A stretch of DNA of 64,000 bases from Maratus speciosus (GCA_963932465.1 OZ010788.1:675698484-675762483), one strand, 5' to 3'; counted from the first letter of the stretch, positions 43,071 through 55,130 are shown. Notes: generated by a model not told the origin, from the letters alone. Numbers and translations are program-made.

Positions 43071-43489
43071 GTAACACATTTCAAGCAAATTTTATTTCAG
43101 ATTTATTTAACTCGGCTCGATGGCGCAAAAATTAAAATTATGCAACATTTAAAATAGACTATAAGGTGCAGAATAATGACTCCATTTTTGTAACACTCAT
43201 TCTTAACCACATTGTTGCCAACCATCGTTATGAGATCAGCGTAACTCACAGACTTCTTCTTTTTTTTTTTTTTTTTTTTTTTTGGCTGTTGCTTATTATA
43301 CAGGGTGTTTCAAAATATGTATAAGCAATTTGTTCTCTAATAACTGGCACGTTAGTTTCAAATAATAGCTGTAACCAGACTAAGCTTTGAGCGAAGGATA
43401 TTTATGCTAATGCTACTCAAAGTTTGAAAACTTACTGAAGTGCAGATGCGGTTTAGTAGACAGAGAGTTTGAAAATACCTCATCCTGCC
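43071..43489. other. Non-coding stretch with a mariner-like end
   Basis: ATACAGGGTGTTTCAAAATA at about 43299-43318 resembles a mariner-type terminus, but no partner was identified. A T-tract lies at 43258-43283. Confidence 0.35.
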
Positions 43490-44493
43490 AACGCTTCCTA
43501 GATAAGAGAGAAACCCCCAACAAGCTTTTTTGTGACATCACACAAAGTAAGGAAAAGAAAGAAAAAAATTCGAACAACTTGCATATTGCGATTTCCTTGG
43601 ATCGTGGAATTATTAATTCTTTTTTTCTAATAATTAGGATGAGTAAAGCGAATCATCTACTAGGCTACACAATTTACATTTTGTCGTACACTTTACAAAA
43701 AAACTATTCAGTATTTTGACTTGAAATTAAACATAAAAATAAATTAGGATCTGTAGATTTGCACAATGTTATTTTTTTTACAGAATAGCCTTAAAAAAAT
43801 TATCATTTTAATCAATTTATTTTACATATTTTTCCATTACGGACGCATTTTTGCGAATAAAAAATGAAACACGTACATTTTCAGGAGGAAAAATAAATCA
43901 TGGAGTCAGTAATTATAGATAGAATCATGATTAATTAATTAATTAAAATATACGCAAATCATTTACGCAGGCGATACTTACGCATTTTAAAAGAATTATG
44001 TTATGATTTATTTTTGTAAAGTGGCAGCAAAATAATTGTAAACAAATAAAATTAATTGTTGTGATTAATAAAATGTAAAAACATCTTTAAAACAGCTTTT
44101 AGTTGAAAATTTAAAAATATTTTGTAAAATTTTGCTTCAAAAAAACTGTTATTTATACCAGTCTCATATTATAAATAAAAAAATCTGAGGAAATTCTTCG
44201 TTATTTGGCTGAATTTACATTTCTATAATTAAAATGTGCCAAAACATAAAATAACGTTTTTGCTTAATAAAAATGCAAAAATAACATAAAAAATGTTACT
44301 TTCAAATATTTATCTTATTAAATAATGTTTCGCGAATCCAAACAAAGCATGGCTTTTGCTAGTAATATAATAATTCCACCAGCCAAAGAAATCGAAAAAG
44401 GCAATTTGTTCGATTTTTTCCCTTTGTTTTCCCTACTTCGTGTGACGTCACAACAAAGTGTGTCAAGGCTTTCTCTCTTATCTAGGGGGCGTT
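43490..44493. mobile_element. 1.0-kb element with ~140-bp inverted arms
   Basis: Left AACGCTTCCTAGATAAGAGA and right (inverted) TCTCTTATCTAGGGGGCGTT open arms that stay similar through a TTTGTGACATCACA-type block and an AATTCGAACAACTTGC/GTGGAATTATTA block (to about 43625; from about 44360). Core is AT-rich and non-coding. A clear TSD was not found. Confidence 0.7.
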
Positions 44494-44675
44494 GATCCTA
44501 TGCGGCTTAATTGCTAGAATGAGAGATAAGTTTGAGTTATTTATCTCTAAACAATGCCGAAACTAGGAGGGAACTTGGGCCCCGGGTGCCAAAAGAAGAT
44601 TCAATTAGACTTTGGGTACAAAAAAAAGAAAGAACGAAATTTGGGAAATGAGATAACCCCAAAGTAAGGAAAGTA
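44494..44675. other. hAT-end-like fragment
   Basis: ATGCCGAAACTAGGAGGGA then GGGCCCCGGGTGCC (44552-44592) resembles the termini of the 50401-51086 element, but no second end is present here. Confidence 0.4.
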
Positions 44676-45649
44676 GGGGAGACCGGGGCTAGTTGGCTAC
44701 AGGGGTAAGTAGGCGCAGTCCTCATAATTCGCCTGTTTGTGGATAGATTGCGCAACCAGTCACAGAGTACCTTTCTTCTTGCTTTTTACAATCCTCGTTG
44801 TAGTTTTGCAGCGTTACCTACGTGCAGTGGATATTTATTACGATTTTTCTGGGTTTTTTTTCATTCATAAGTAATTTTTTGTTGCTGCATTCCTTTTCTA
44901 ATTTCCAATACTTATCTTAATAATTGCGATTTAACTTGTGCAATTTTTCTTAGTGTATGATTAAGTGTACCTACCCCATATGGGGTTTACTTGGATTATT
45001 TATGCTTAGATGGTTTCGTGCCCCTTTTGTGAAGAAATTTATTATGGGGCTAGTAGGCGCATTGAACACGGGGCAAGTTGGCTGGGTGTCTGGTGTGTGC
45101 TGGTAGCTTGAAAAACAGCAAACACCGAGAAAAGTGGCTGCAATGCAAGATTCGGAGCGCAGGAGGCTTGCCCAAACGGAGACACTCGATTTTTTTGTTT
45201 GTGACAACTGTAACTGTGATGATGATATCGAGTAAGATAGAAGTTACTCAATGGTAACGTTTTGTTCATTATTTTTATCTCTGTATAATTTAGAATTTAC
45301 AGTGTACGGCGATAACGCCTTTGTTTAAAATTACTGGTAATAATGAAATTGATTTCTCTTAACTGCGTGTCTTATTTGAGTTTCATTTAAATTTTTATAA
45401 AGCGCGTGCCAACTTACCCCATAGGTATAGGCAACTTGCCCCGTGACGGGATAGGTTGGCGCACAATTTTTCTTTTACTTTAGGCTTCTGCTAAACATAA
45501 ACTACAAAAGCTACAATCTCAAAACTCCGAGTATTTATAGCCCAATGCCTGTTTTTTAAAAGTACAGATAAAGTTTCATAAAGCACTTAAACAAAAAAAT
45601 TAATAAAAATCAATAACTAAAAACTGCGTCTACTAGCCCCGGTTTCCCC
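44676..45649. mobile_element. TA-flanked mariner-like element, 974 bp
   Basis: The left end GGGGAGACCGGGGCTAGTTG and right end CTAGCCCCGGTTTCCCC are inverted, flanked by TA (44674-44675; 45650-45651). Inside, words of the type GGGGCAAGTTGGC and CCAACTTACCCC recur on both strands. Open frames at 44971-45269 have no recognisable domain, so it is non-autonomous. The superfamily is inferred from the TA duplication. Confidence 0.75.
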
Positions 45650-45780
45650 TATTCATAGATTTAATACTTTTTGCTTTGAACGGAACCGGCTGTTCCTGTA
45701 CGTGACGACGTACAAAACAATACTTGATTCATTCAGCCAAGATACGTACAATATCAATACACTGTTCCGGTTAGGTTTGA

Positions 45781-46014
45781 GCCCCACCAGTGGCCGAGAG
45801 GTTCTGCTCTCGAAGCTGGTAGACGGGAGGTGCTGGGTTCGAACCCAATCGCGCCCGTCGGCCTAATCGTTCGGAGTTTTCTTCTAACCTTGGATTTCCA
45901 AGCGTTAATACGGGTTAGGTTCCCTTAGAAAGACCCCCACGAAGGGCACCCCCCCCCCCCTTAGGGCCTATATCCCTCGTGTTGAAAATTGGCCGTCATA
46001 AACACAACCAACCA
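45781..46014 (+). mobile_element. tRNA-derived SINE with 11-bp TSD
   Basis: The A box TGGCCGAGAGG (45791-45801) and B box GGTTCGAACCC (45836-45846) have the spacing of a class II tRNA (Ser/Leu-like), so RNA polymerase III would start just upstream. A tRNA-unrelated body follows (TTGGATTTCCAAGCGTTAAT) and then a short AC-rich tail, CATAAACACAACCAACCA. GTTAGGTTTGA is duplicated at 45770-45780 and 46015-46025, the mark of LINE-mediated insertion. A C-homopolymer interrupts the body near 45949-45960. Confidence 0.85.
45791..45846 (+). promoter_or_regulatory. Pol III internal promoter (A and B boxes) of the SINE
   Basis: A box TGGCCGAGAGG and B box GGTTCGAACCC both match consensus closely; activity is not shown. 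Confidence 0.7.
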
Positions 46015-46108
46015 GTTAGGTTTGATTGGATTCAGTGCTTCGGAAGTTATCGTGATGACGTTTTGCATGTTTTGCTTTTGTGTGTCTCTGTAAACGAGCC
46101 ATAACCGC

Positions 46109-47921
46109 CAGGGCCCGACCTTTAAAGCTATGGGAAGTGCAGTGTCATTTCAGGCCCGCCCCCCCCTTTTCATTCGAGAAGAGTTCTCTAAATTCGACAT
46201 ACCCGGAAACTCACCAATACAGAGCTGCCAAGTCTCCGGCTTTTTGAATATTGGTACTTTAATGCAGAAAATGTTCTTTTATTTAATTGGAATATTTAGA
46301 CGATTTAAAAGAACAACATTTTCTTTAAGATAACGAGTTGGGACCCGTCGAAATTCGACGAACTAAAATGTTAGAAAGGAACTTTCAGATCGAATTTATA
46401 ACCTACAAAAATAATTACAATAAAAAATTCATCTAACATTGGTTGTCTCACTCTTAAAACAAATAATATTTTTAACCTAAAATTACCAAAATATTATTTC
46501 CACAAACTTCAACTGCTTAAATTATTGAAAAAATACACTCTATTAGAATACGTAATCAAGATGATTAATTGTGATGAATTTATCGATTGAGACTTTCATG
46601 TTTGTTTTTGTGGGATGAAAAATCAGTAAAAAGGATTTCGCTTTGTCACATCATAAAATTTTCCCCCATGAAATCTAAATTTTACGTTCTTTTCACATTC
46701 CCATAATTTACATGCGCACCACTCAAATTCACAATTTGGATGTATTTTAACGCGCAACAGATTATTAGTGAATGTATTTCTAAACTTAAAGTCACGTTTG
46801 TCCGATACAACTTTTCACGTGAACATTCGCACAAACTTTAAGTTTTAATCTCAATACCCGTGAAAAAAAAAATTCAGAAATTTGCCTTTAGTTGTCATAG
46901 TATTGGCCATTTAGTATTGGAGAAATATTTAGTTTTATCAAAATAAATGATCGTTTTGTTTTAAATATGACATAATTTTTACACACTGAATCATTTTGCC
47001 TAGCGTCTCAAACTCAGTATCAGCGTAATGTAAAAATATTGAAATGTAACTGATTTATAAAAAAAAAATACGTGTTTTTTTTTTTTTTAATGTCTGACAT
47101 TATTTCTGTTCAAAAATTATAAAAAAGTTACTTTTATTTGTATTGTGAAAATGGCATCAATAAGGATATAATCAATAAAAATAATAAACCATGACTATTT
47201 CCCCTTTACTTTCAATATAAATGGAGTACTTAAGTTGCCACAATTACAAAATTTGTATTAAAAACTACAAAAAAATTAATATCTCAAAAATAAATTGAGA
47301 TACAGCTTTCAAACAAATTGCATTTAAAAGAACATTTTTTTCCTTATACGACGGTGTTAAAATTTAAAATGTGCGATGTTTAGAAGTTTAAAAATTTGCC
47401 GTAGATATAATTGCAAAACCGAAATTTTAATTCAAATTTCAAAGTGTTGCCATTCGCAAAATGACGTATGCGTTACGCACAGATATGTTTGTCCTTTATA
47501 ATATAGATAGTGGTGTGCAAAAAGCCAGAGACTTGGGAACTCTGCCAGTGATACAATATTATTCAAATTACTACAAATATTATAATATTGAACTTTCTCG
47601 ATTTTGATTGGTTGGACAATAATATTGCCTGATAAATTGACGACTTTAGTTTGTTGGACAAACTGAGGAATTGTGATCATGTGGTTGAACCGATCTATTA
47701 CATGAAAAATTAATTTGTTATGAAAGATATTTTTATGAAACACTTTTTAAAGTATATAATATATAAATGAGTTAATATTTTGAAAAGAAATTAGATAGAA
47801 TTTTAGAATGGAATTAATTCAATATACAATTTGGAGCCCGCTGGTGTCTCAATTTCGGGCCCCTTCAAAATTTTCTAATGGAAGCACGTGCTTTTCGTGC
47901 CTATTTGGTAATCAGGGCCTG
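46109..47921. mobile_element. hAT-like element, 1.8 kb, perfect 8-bp TSD
   Basis: ATAACCGC is duplicated at 46101-46108 and 47922-47929. Ends CAGGGCCCGA and TCAGGGCCTG are short imperfect inverted repeats of hAT style, with GGCCCG-rich subterminal sequence on both sides. It contains an inverted family E fragment and no recognised transposase. It lies close to the SINE but outside it. Confidence 0.7.
47140..47420 (-). repeat. Family E repeat, copy 4 (fragment, inverted)
   Basis: GGAGTACTTAAGTTGCCA, AATTAATATCTCAAAAATAA, CAAACAAATTGCATTTAAAA and AAATTTAAAATGTGCGATG match 27370-27560 in the same orientation. Confidence 0.7.
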
Positions 47922-48129
47922 ATAACCGCTACTTCATGAACGAAGACATCCAAGATATTGGTAGATGAATTTACTGTCCCAGTTAGGTTCAAATAGGTTC
48001 AGACGTTATCGTGACACAAAGATTGGCTTTATATATACATGTAAACGAAAATATCGCAATAGGTCGATTTTTCAAGAAATAAACCTAAACAGTATTATGA
48101 TTAATATACTTTCTAGCAATCATTCCATA

Positions 48130-48730
48130 TTTTAAACAAGTTGGAAATTGCTCGTCAAACGTGGCAAATGAGGTGCGTTCCTACTATAACTAGTTTTATA
48201 ATAATTTTTTGCACCGCATAGTGTACTGAATGTACAGTTTAGTGCACTTCATAAGTGCCTATCCATTTCATTCTGTTCGAAAGGCTGTCACATTATTCAA
48301 ATGCACTTGAAATCATTTTTTTCCCATGGGCCGTCCTGGAACGGAAAACTTTTGACTGTCCTTGTCAATAAACTATACATCCGATTTTTATAAAAGTGGA
48401 CATGAGCCCACAAAATTTTGCAATAATTATACATTTAAAATTTCAGACCATTCGGAAGGCTGTAACATCATTAAAATACACTTGCAATAATTATTTTCCC
48501 ATTGGCCGTCATGTAACGGAAAGCTTTTGACTGTCCCTTTCATTCAACTATACATCCGATTTTCATAAAATTTGAAAGGACACGACAAAATTATGCAATA
48601 ATTATATATTTTAAATTTCAAACGATTCGGTTGGGCGGTTTTTGCGCTGTTATATGCGGACGGACAGAGAGACACACAGACGGACTGAACAACGACTATA
48701 GGCATTTATATAATTACGAACGCATCTAAA
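48130..48730 (+). repeat. Family B dispersed repeat with internal ~195-bp duplication
   Basis: Runs from GGAAATTGCTCGTCAAACGT to AATTACGAACGCATCTAAAA. The segment with CCATGGGCCGTCCTGGAACG, CTTTTGACTGTCC and ACTATACATCCGATTTT is present twice (about 48280-48450 and 48460-48620). Inverse of 52378-52795. Confidence 0.75.
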
Positions 48731-50400
48731 AAGCAATAGATCAAAATCAGCTCTTTATAAATTTATTTGGAAAGGAGGGCGAAGGAGGGAGTTAATTCAT
48801 GCTTGCCCCAGATGAAAAAAAAAAAAAAAAACCTCGTTTCAGCCTTAGCTTCAGTTATTTATATTAAAAAAATAACTAATATGTTGCATAAAACAGACAA
48901 ACGCAAGATATCCGCCCTGTCTGTCCATATACAATTTATATTTAAATTAAAAAAAAAATTTAATTTCTAAAAAAATAAAAGAATTTAAAATTTGTTATAG
49001 GGATAGATTAGAGAGTGTTTCCATTTCCACCCATAGAAGAAATAGAAACAAATTTGCAAAGCGTTAATCAGTTGGAAATTCCGGGGCTGGCGCAGGGGGG
49101 GCAGAGTCCCCTAGATATATATTTTATACGTTTTTGTTTAAAAAAAAAAAAAAAAAAAGAGAAAGAAAGAAAAAAGAAATTGAAACGCCTGTTCGAATGC
49201 GATGCATGAATATGGATAAATATATATATATATATATATGCATGCATACTGTCGAATTAAAAAAATATCTTTTATTTCATGTCTTTTTATGAATGATGTG
49301 TTTTAAATACAAGCTTTACACATGCAAATACTCATAAACGAATTCGATCGGTAGATTTTGCCAGCTAACAAGGAAGGTCTCCTTACTGGGCATGCTCAAA
49401 ATATTTTGAAAAAAAAAATACCAATTAAACTATTTATGTATGTAATAAAGGATCAGTCAAATATAGCGGCGGAATTACAGTAGAAAGGCTGTAAAAAAAA
49501 TAAAATACTTTCGAGTATTTGACGCGAAAAGACGAAAGCGTCACGCGATTTGGCGAGCAGCACTATTCCTCGCCAAAAGCAAACGATTTGAATGCTTCTC
49601 AAAATTGCTTGTTAATTGATTTTGAGAATGCGTGTAAATAATATTTAATGAATTAAAAACTTAAACGATGAGAGAGTTTAATACATATATTTTTTTGAAT
49701 TACATATTTATGTTGCTTGTTGCTGCAGTATGTGAAAATAATTTCGTACATAAAAAAAATTCATATTGAAAAATATATTTTCTTATATTTAGACGTATTC
49801 CAAAATAAAGGCCAGATGAAGAATGCTGCAGTTTTCTATTTCAATTTCGGAGAAGTTTTTGTTTCCATAGCAACAAAATGGAATCGACAGTGCTGAATTG
49901 GATTTAGTTTTGAGATTGAAACAATTTTAATTAATTTAAATTTTGTTTTAATTCATAAAATTTCATAGTTAACTTTCATTATAAATATATATATATATAT
50001 ATGCCAAAATTGGAGTTAAAACAAACTAAAACTGACAAAACTAAAGTTATTTACACTAAATTTATTTAAACAAGTTCAATATGAAACATTTTTATCTTAA
50101 AGAATATTTTCATAAAAAAGTATTTTTTGAAATTTTATTCCATCGCCAACCGGTGATAAATCGCTAAATGACAAAATTTTCATTAATTTTTACGGACATT
50201 CTATCGAGTTTCCGCCGAAATTTTTTTCATAAATATATATGTCGTCATGAGAAGAATATTCTATAATTTTTTCAGATTTTTTGGATTATGCCCGTATGGA
50301 GACCTTCCTTGTATTGTAAGAATAATACACATGTTTTCTTGTGTTACATGTGTTACAATGTAAGTGTTGAGCGCCCAGTCGGATCGCAAAAGTCCCGCAT
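48731..50400. other. AT-rich stretch, microsatellites only
   Basis: (TA)n runs at 49217-49240 and 49985-50002, A-tracts at 48818-48831 and 49141-49158. No supported gene; one TGGCGAGCAGCAC patch near 49550 is unique. Confidence 0.4.
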
Positions 50401-50506
50401 CAGGGCCGAAACTAAGGAGAGGGGGGGGCAGAGGAGGCGACATGTGCCCCGGGCGCCAGAGCGAAGGGACGCCAAATGAAGGATTATACTTTTGGAATGG
50501 GTCATT

Positions 50507-50750
50507 TTCTTCTGATGGACTCATGGCTTCCATTATTATGAAACAGTCATTATAAATGAAGTGTTAGGTGAAGATGAAAGAGCAGCCATAAAATGTTAGA
50601 ACTCTGATTTTCTGGTCAGCCATTTTTTTTCCCATTCAGACCAGAAAATCAGAGTTCTAACTTTTTACGACTGCTCTTTCATCTTCACTCAACACTTCAT
50701 TTATAATGACTGTTTCATAATAAGTGGAAGCCATCAGTCCATCAGAAGAA
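50507..50750. mobile_element. Family F foldback element, copy 3
   Basis: Arms TTCTTCTGATGGACTCATGG... and ...CCATCAGTCCATCAGAAGAA, with GTTAGAACTCTGATTTTCTG and its complement meeting at a short centre. The most symmetrical of the three copies. Confidence 0.85.
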
Positions 50751-50866
50751 AATAACTCGGTGAAAGCGGAAACTCGGTTAAGTGGGACGCGGATAATCGA
50801 GAATCTACTGTATATTTCATTTTAAAAATGATCTTTAGACTATTTTTGTTGGTGTTCAGAGGTGGC

Positions 50867-50882
50867 GGGGGGGGGGGGGGGG
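50867..50882. repeat. Poly-G tract
   Basis: About 16 G residues inside the hAT-like element; a similar run is at 61627-61642. Confidence 0.85.
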
Positions 50883-51339
50883 TCATGACCGCCTCCTTGG
50901 ATCCGCCATTGTACATTACGTGATTCAGTATTACATATTTTATGATAACATATTTTAAATTTAAAAATAAGTCAGCTATTAGAAAATTAGAAAAATTCTC
51001 TTTGTAAATATACTTTGCAGAAAAGGGGGATGGGGCGCCAAAATCCCTGTTTGCCCCGGGTGCAAAAAAGGCTAGTTTCGGCCTTAGTCGACCTAATCCA
51101 CCTCAGTATCGGCTTTAATTTTTCCGGATTTGCCTGTACAACTGGTTTTTCAGCCACAAAGGTATGTGTGCAGCGAAGAGAAATATCCGATATCTCGTAG
51201 GCCATTATGTGCAATGCTCAGTGACCCATTGAACGCGAAAGGGGCTAAAAATTCTTTACCTGGGCCTAAAATGTTTAGGCTGTTTGTTCTTGATAGGGTG
51301 TTTCTTAGAAATTTTAGGTTTTAGCAGGATGTTGCAAAA

Positions 51340-51455
51340 CACTGATTACACTAACCTGCAAAATTTGGCTTGTGTTTTCTAGTTTTTGATAATTGATTCT
51401 TATGTATATCTTGTATCGCTGAATCCGAAAATGACCTTCATTTTTAACCACCACG

Positions 51456-51488
<33 letters not shown>

Positions 51489-51790
51489 GCAAAGCGCAAA
51501 TTTCAATGTTGAAAAGTCAAATAATAGCAAAAATCTGATTATATGAAATAGATGTAATGGTTGTGTAAAAACACAATCATTACATCTATTTCTATCTATT
51601 AGCATTTGATAATAGATTCTTGTTTTTTTTTTTTTTTTTTTTTTTTTGTTTTTTTTTATGGCGCTGTATCCGAAAATGACCTTAACTTTTACCACCACGT
51701 CAAGATTTTTTGGAAATCGCAAATTTTTTAAATTAAAAAAAAATCGAAATTTGCCGAAAATCTGATACTATAAAATAGATGTAAAACTTT
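51340..51790. repeat. Dispersed repeat shared with the core of 3373-5325
   Basis: CACTAACCTGCAAAATTTGG, AATTGATTCTTATGTAT, CATTTTTAACCACCACGTCA and a second, shorter version at 51600-51790 match 3930-4060 and, inverted, 4270-4500. Long T-tracts split the units (51461-51488; 51623-51646). Confidence 0.65.
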
Positions 51791-51944
51791 TCTTCATAAT
51801 AATTTATTCATCTTTTGGATTGTGCTATGCATTTTTACAGGTAAACGTGTAAAATATTGTCCCTTACAATTTTATTCCATGTGTGGAAGTGTCTTTGAAC
51901 CGCTCAAAGCTTTTGCTTCGCGCTTTTCCTTTTACTAGCCGCCC

Positions 51945-52350
51945 TTGGCGACCTGTTTGGTTTCCTTTAAAAATTATATTTGGGAAAGCATAACTAAGCA
52001 TTGTATCATGTTACTTTTATTCCTAATTTAATTTACTTGGATTACCTTAACTACAATTAATAGAATCCCTTCTTAAGCTAATATTAGTTTTTGTTGCATT
52101 AAAATATCTCAATGGGTTGATTTTCTGTAAGCAAGTAAACCGTATTGGTTTACAATGGAAGTCTGTTGGGAATTGGGCGAAATGTTAGAGATATCGCCAA
52201 GTTCGGGACAAAGTTTGGCGGTATTTGGCGACAGAACAGGCCCTCCCTACGGTAACCCCTCCCCCTCCTCATAGATATGGAGATGCATTAAATGCTGTTC
52301 AATAACCAATGAGATGAGTTTCATTCGAGCGCTGCTATTGAACAATTAAC
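51945..52350 (+). repeat. Family C repeat, copy 3 (empty site for the TTAA MITE)
   Basis: Colinear with 2390-3030. At the place where the 201-bp MITE sits in copy 1, this copy reads GTTGCATTAAAATATCTCAA with a single TTAA. It ends close to an inverted family B copy. Confidence 0.75.
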
Positions 52351-52377
52351 AAATAATCGTTGGCTTTCTTTTTTGTT

Positions 52378-52795
52378 GCGTTCGTAATTATATAAATACG
52401 TAGCACCTATAGTCGTCGTTCAGTCCGTCTGTCTGTCTGTCTGTCCGCATATAACAAAGCAAAAACTACCCAACGGAATGGTCTGAAATTTTAAATATAT
52501 AATGGTTACAAAATTGTGTCGAGTCATTTAAAATTTTATGAAAATCGGATGTAGAGTTTAATGACAGGGACAATCAAAAGTTTTTCGTTACATGACGGTC
52601 AATGGGAAAAAATTATTGCAAGTGCATTTTAATGATGTTACAGCCTTTCTAACAGAATAAAATGGATATGCATTTATGAAGTGCACTAAAATAGACATTC
52701 AGTACACTATGGGGTGCAAAAAATATTTACAAAACTAGTTATAGTACGAACGCACCTCATTTGCCACGTTTGACGAGCGATTTCCAACTTGTTAA
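52378..52795 (-). repeat. Family B dispersed repeat (inverted)
   Basis: Begins GCGTTCGTAATTATATAAAT, includes a (GTCT)n run at 52427-52443, GACAGGGACAATCAAAAGTT and TTTTAATGATGTTACAGCC, and ends in TTGCCACGTTTGACGAGCGA. Full-length relative of 48130-48730 without its duplication. Confidence 0.75.
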
Positions 52796-53279
52796 TACAT
52801 TCTTTTTCTCCCATAAAATGTCAAACCCTTTTCAGCCATTTTCTTTCTTGATGAGTTGGCAGTTGGACTATTATTTATTCATCAATTGGTTGAGTATCAT
52901 TTTACAAGTGTCCGATGATATTATTTTCCGATTAGTTGGGTGAATATCACTTTAGAATTGTTCGTGTCCCTATAACGGTAGAATATCGTCCATTAATAAT
53001 CAACCTGAATGAAGGTCCGCTTCCCTGTCATTTACGCTGTTCTGACGAAGCCCTTGACCGTTTAGGTCGGCTGCAGACACACAAATTATTGGATATCTGC
53101 CACCCTCCCCGCCTTTTTCAACTAAGCCAGTGGACCTCCATTATGGACGTTCGGAAACAATTTTTTCATTGTGCTTCGTGTCTCTCTCTATATTATAAGG
53201 TTATTAAAAAAATAGTATGTTGTGGCCATCACAAAACTTTATTCTATATAAATCACGTCAATTAAATCATTTAAATATT
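52796..53279. other. Unclassified; contains a 109-codon open frame
   Basis: The plus frame 52936-53265 (VEYRPLIINLNEGPLPCH, ALDRLGRLQTHKLLDICH) is in DNA of somewhat more balanced composition than the surroundings. No domain or repeat partner is recognised, so it is not called as a gene. Confidence 0.25.
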
Positions 53280-54405
53280 ACACGAAATGACATCAATTTA
53301 GCGCCATTTGATATCAAAGTATATCTGAATTTGAAGTTGGATGAAAATTCGAGCATTAGTTTTTGAGATAGAGCTATAGCGGAAATTCTGGAAAATGTAG
53401 CATAGCAGCGCCACCTGTTGAGAGATTTGCATCAAAACATAAACAGAAATAATTCATATCAAGATATACATGAATCTGAGGTTTGTTGAAAATCCAAGCA
53501 TTAGTTCTTAAGATAGAGCTATTGCGGCAGTTGCAAAAAATGCAGCATAGCAGCGCCACCTGTTGAGCGATTTACACCAAAATGTATAAAACTTCAATTC
53601 CTGTTAAGGCTGTTCTCAAATTCAAAGGGTCAACTTTCTGACATAACTTTTAATTCATTTTTGTTTGGAAACGCATGAAACTAGAAGGTGTTGTTATTCA
53701 GAAACTATGTCATCGAACTGTTTTTTTCATTTTCTTGTAAACGCAATAGATCTTTCAGAAAATGCTGTCAAAGTTGGCATTTTTAACTGAACTTCCGAAC
53801 GAAGAAGAAAATCCAGTCAGTAAGGGGAGAAAAATGCAGTGTCACGTGATCGAAATCGCTTATAATTCAATAGGTAATAGATTGATCAAAAAATGGATAA
53901 CACAGTCCGATTCCAAATCACATCCATCGTCAGACTTTTCAATTTTATATCTTTCCGTTAAAAAATGAAATTGTAAATGTGTCAAAACGTTTTGCACTTG
54001 TTGAGCAGAGCAGTTGAGAACAGCCTTAAGGACTAACTGAATCTGAAGTTTGATGAAAATCCGTGCATTAGTTCTGCAGATTGAGCTATTGTGGAAATCG
54101 TGAAAAAGGCTGCATAGCAGCGTCATCTGTTGAGCGATTTACACCAAAAACTAATCAGCACCCATATATATCAGTGTCTAACTGAATATAAATTTTCATT
54201 AAATTCTGTTCATTAGTTCTTGAGATAGAACGCCCACAAAATTTGTGTCACACACAGACAGACTCGCAGATTCACAGACAGACATTTTGTAAAAACATGT
54301 TTTTCGGGTTCTCTGACCCCTAAAACGAATAAATCCGTCGAAAACCGGAATTCGAAAATTTTCATGAATCCAATGCTTTCTTCTTGTAAAGATAGAAGAA
54401 AGTAA
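53280..54405 (+). repeat. Family D satellite, array 2, interrupted by family A
   Basis: Two monomers precede and two follow the family A insertion (53604-54029). Landmarks are TAGCAGCGCCACCTGTTGAG and AGTTCTTGAGATAGA. The array ends in a tail shared with 58805-59000: an ACAGACAGAC run, AATAAATCCGTCGAAAACCG, and TTTCTTCTTGTAAAGATAGA. Confidence 0.8.
53608..54025 (+). mobile_element. Family A MITE, copy 5 (inside family D)
   Basis: TTAA at 53604-53607 and 54026-54029. Ends GGCTGTTCTCAAATTC and GTTGAGAACAGCC. Sits between two family D monomers and is therefore younger than that array. Confidence 0.9.
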
Positions 54406-54584
54406 AAAATATGTTGGGGGGAGGGGGGCAAAGTGGACAATTTTTTTATCACAGCTGATAAATAATTGATACTCTTACATATATTTTCTAAATTAGCCAA
54501 AGTACAGATTAATGATACTTTGAGAAATTTTTACTAGCAAGGCTTTAAGCAAAGATATGGGTAAATATTAATTTATGCTCTTAA

Positions 54585-55008
54585 AGGCTGTTCTCAAATC
54601 CAAAGGTCAACTTTCTGACATATGTTTTAATTCATTTTCATTCGGAAACGCCTGAAACTTCTAATTTTTATACCGTTCTTCAGAAACTATGTCATCGAAC
54701 TGTTTTTCCGTTTTCTTGTAAACGCAATAGATCTTTCAGAAAATACAGTCAAAGTTGGCATTTTGAACCGAACTTCCAAACGAAGAAGAAAATCCAGTCA
54801 ATAAGGGGAGAAAAAGGCCGTGTCACGTGATCAAAATCACTTATAACTCAATAGCTAATTTATTGATTAAAAAATTTAAAAAACAGTTCGATTCCAAATC
54901 GCTTCCAGGATCATAGGCTTTCCAATTTTATATCTTTCCGTTAAAAAATGAATTTGTAAATGTGTCAAAACGTTTTGCGCCTGTTGAGCAGAACATTTGA
55001 GAACAGCC
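54585..55008 (+). mobile_element. Family A MITE, copy 6
   Basis: TTAA at 54581-54584 and 55009-55012. Ends AGGCTGTTCTCAAATCC and ATTTGAGAACAGCC. Subfamily II body with several substitutions. Confidence 0.88.
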
Positions 55009-55012
55009 TTAA

Positions 55013-55130
55013 GGCTTTTCTCAATTCCAAGCTGGCCACTTTCTGAAAACTCATTTTGTTCGCAAATGCTTGCAATGGGCGGGTGCTGTTACTCAGAAAC
55101 AATGTAATAGAGCTGTTTTTCTTAGACGAC
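55013..55130 (+). mobile_element. Family A MITE, copy 7, 5' fragment abutting copy 6
   Basis: It uses the same TTAA as the right end of copy 6, then GGCTTTTCTCAATTCC and ACTCAGAAACAATGTAATAG, ending where family E begins. The shared TTAA suggests insertion of one copy beside the other. Confidence 0.7.

Larger units (their letters stand above)
50401..51086. mobile_element. hAT-like element carrying family F copy 3
   Basis: Ends CAGGGCCGAAACTAAGGAG and GCTAGTTTCGGCCTTA are inverted. Subterminal GCCCCGGGCGCCAGAG and TTGCCCCGGGTGC are also paired. The flanking octamers differ, so no TSD is supported. The region beside the foldback contains Tigger-type terminal sequence (GATAATCGAGAATCTACTG). Confidence 0.65.

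Noticed and set aside
44971..45269. Two overlapping minus frames of 75-78 codons
   Set aside because: They lie inside the TA-flanked mariner-like element and show no transposase motif; they overlap each other in different frames.
52936..53265. 109-codon plus frame
   Set aside because: No domain, no conserved partner and no splice context that I could identify. Described but not called as a gene.
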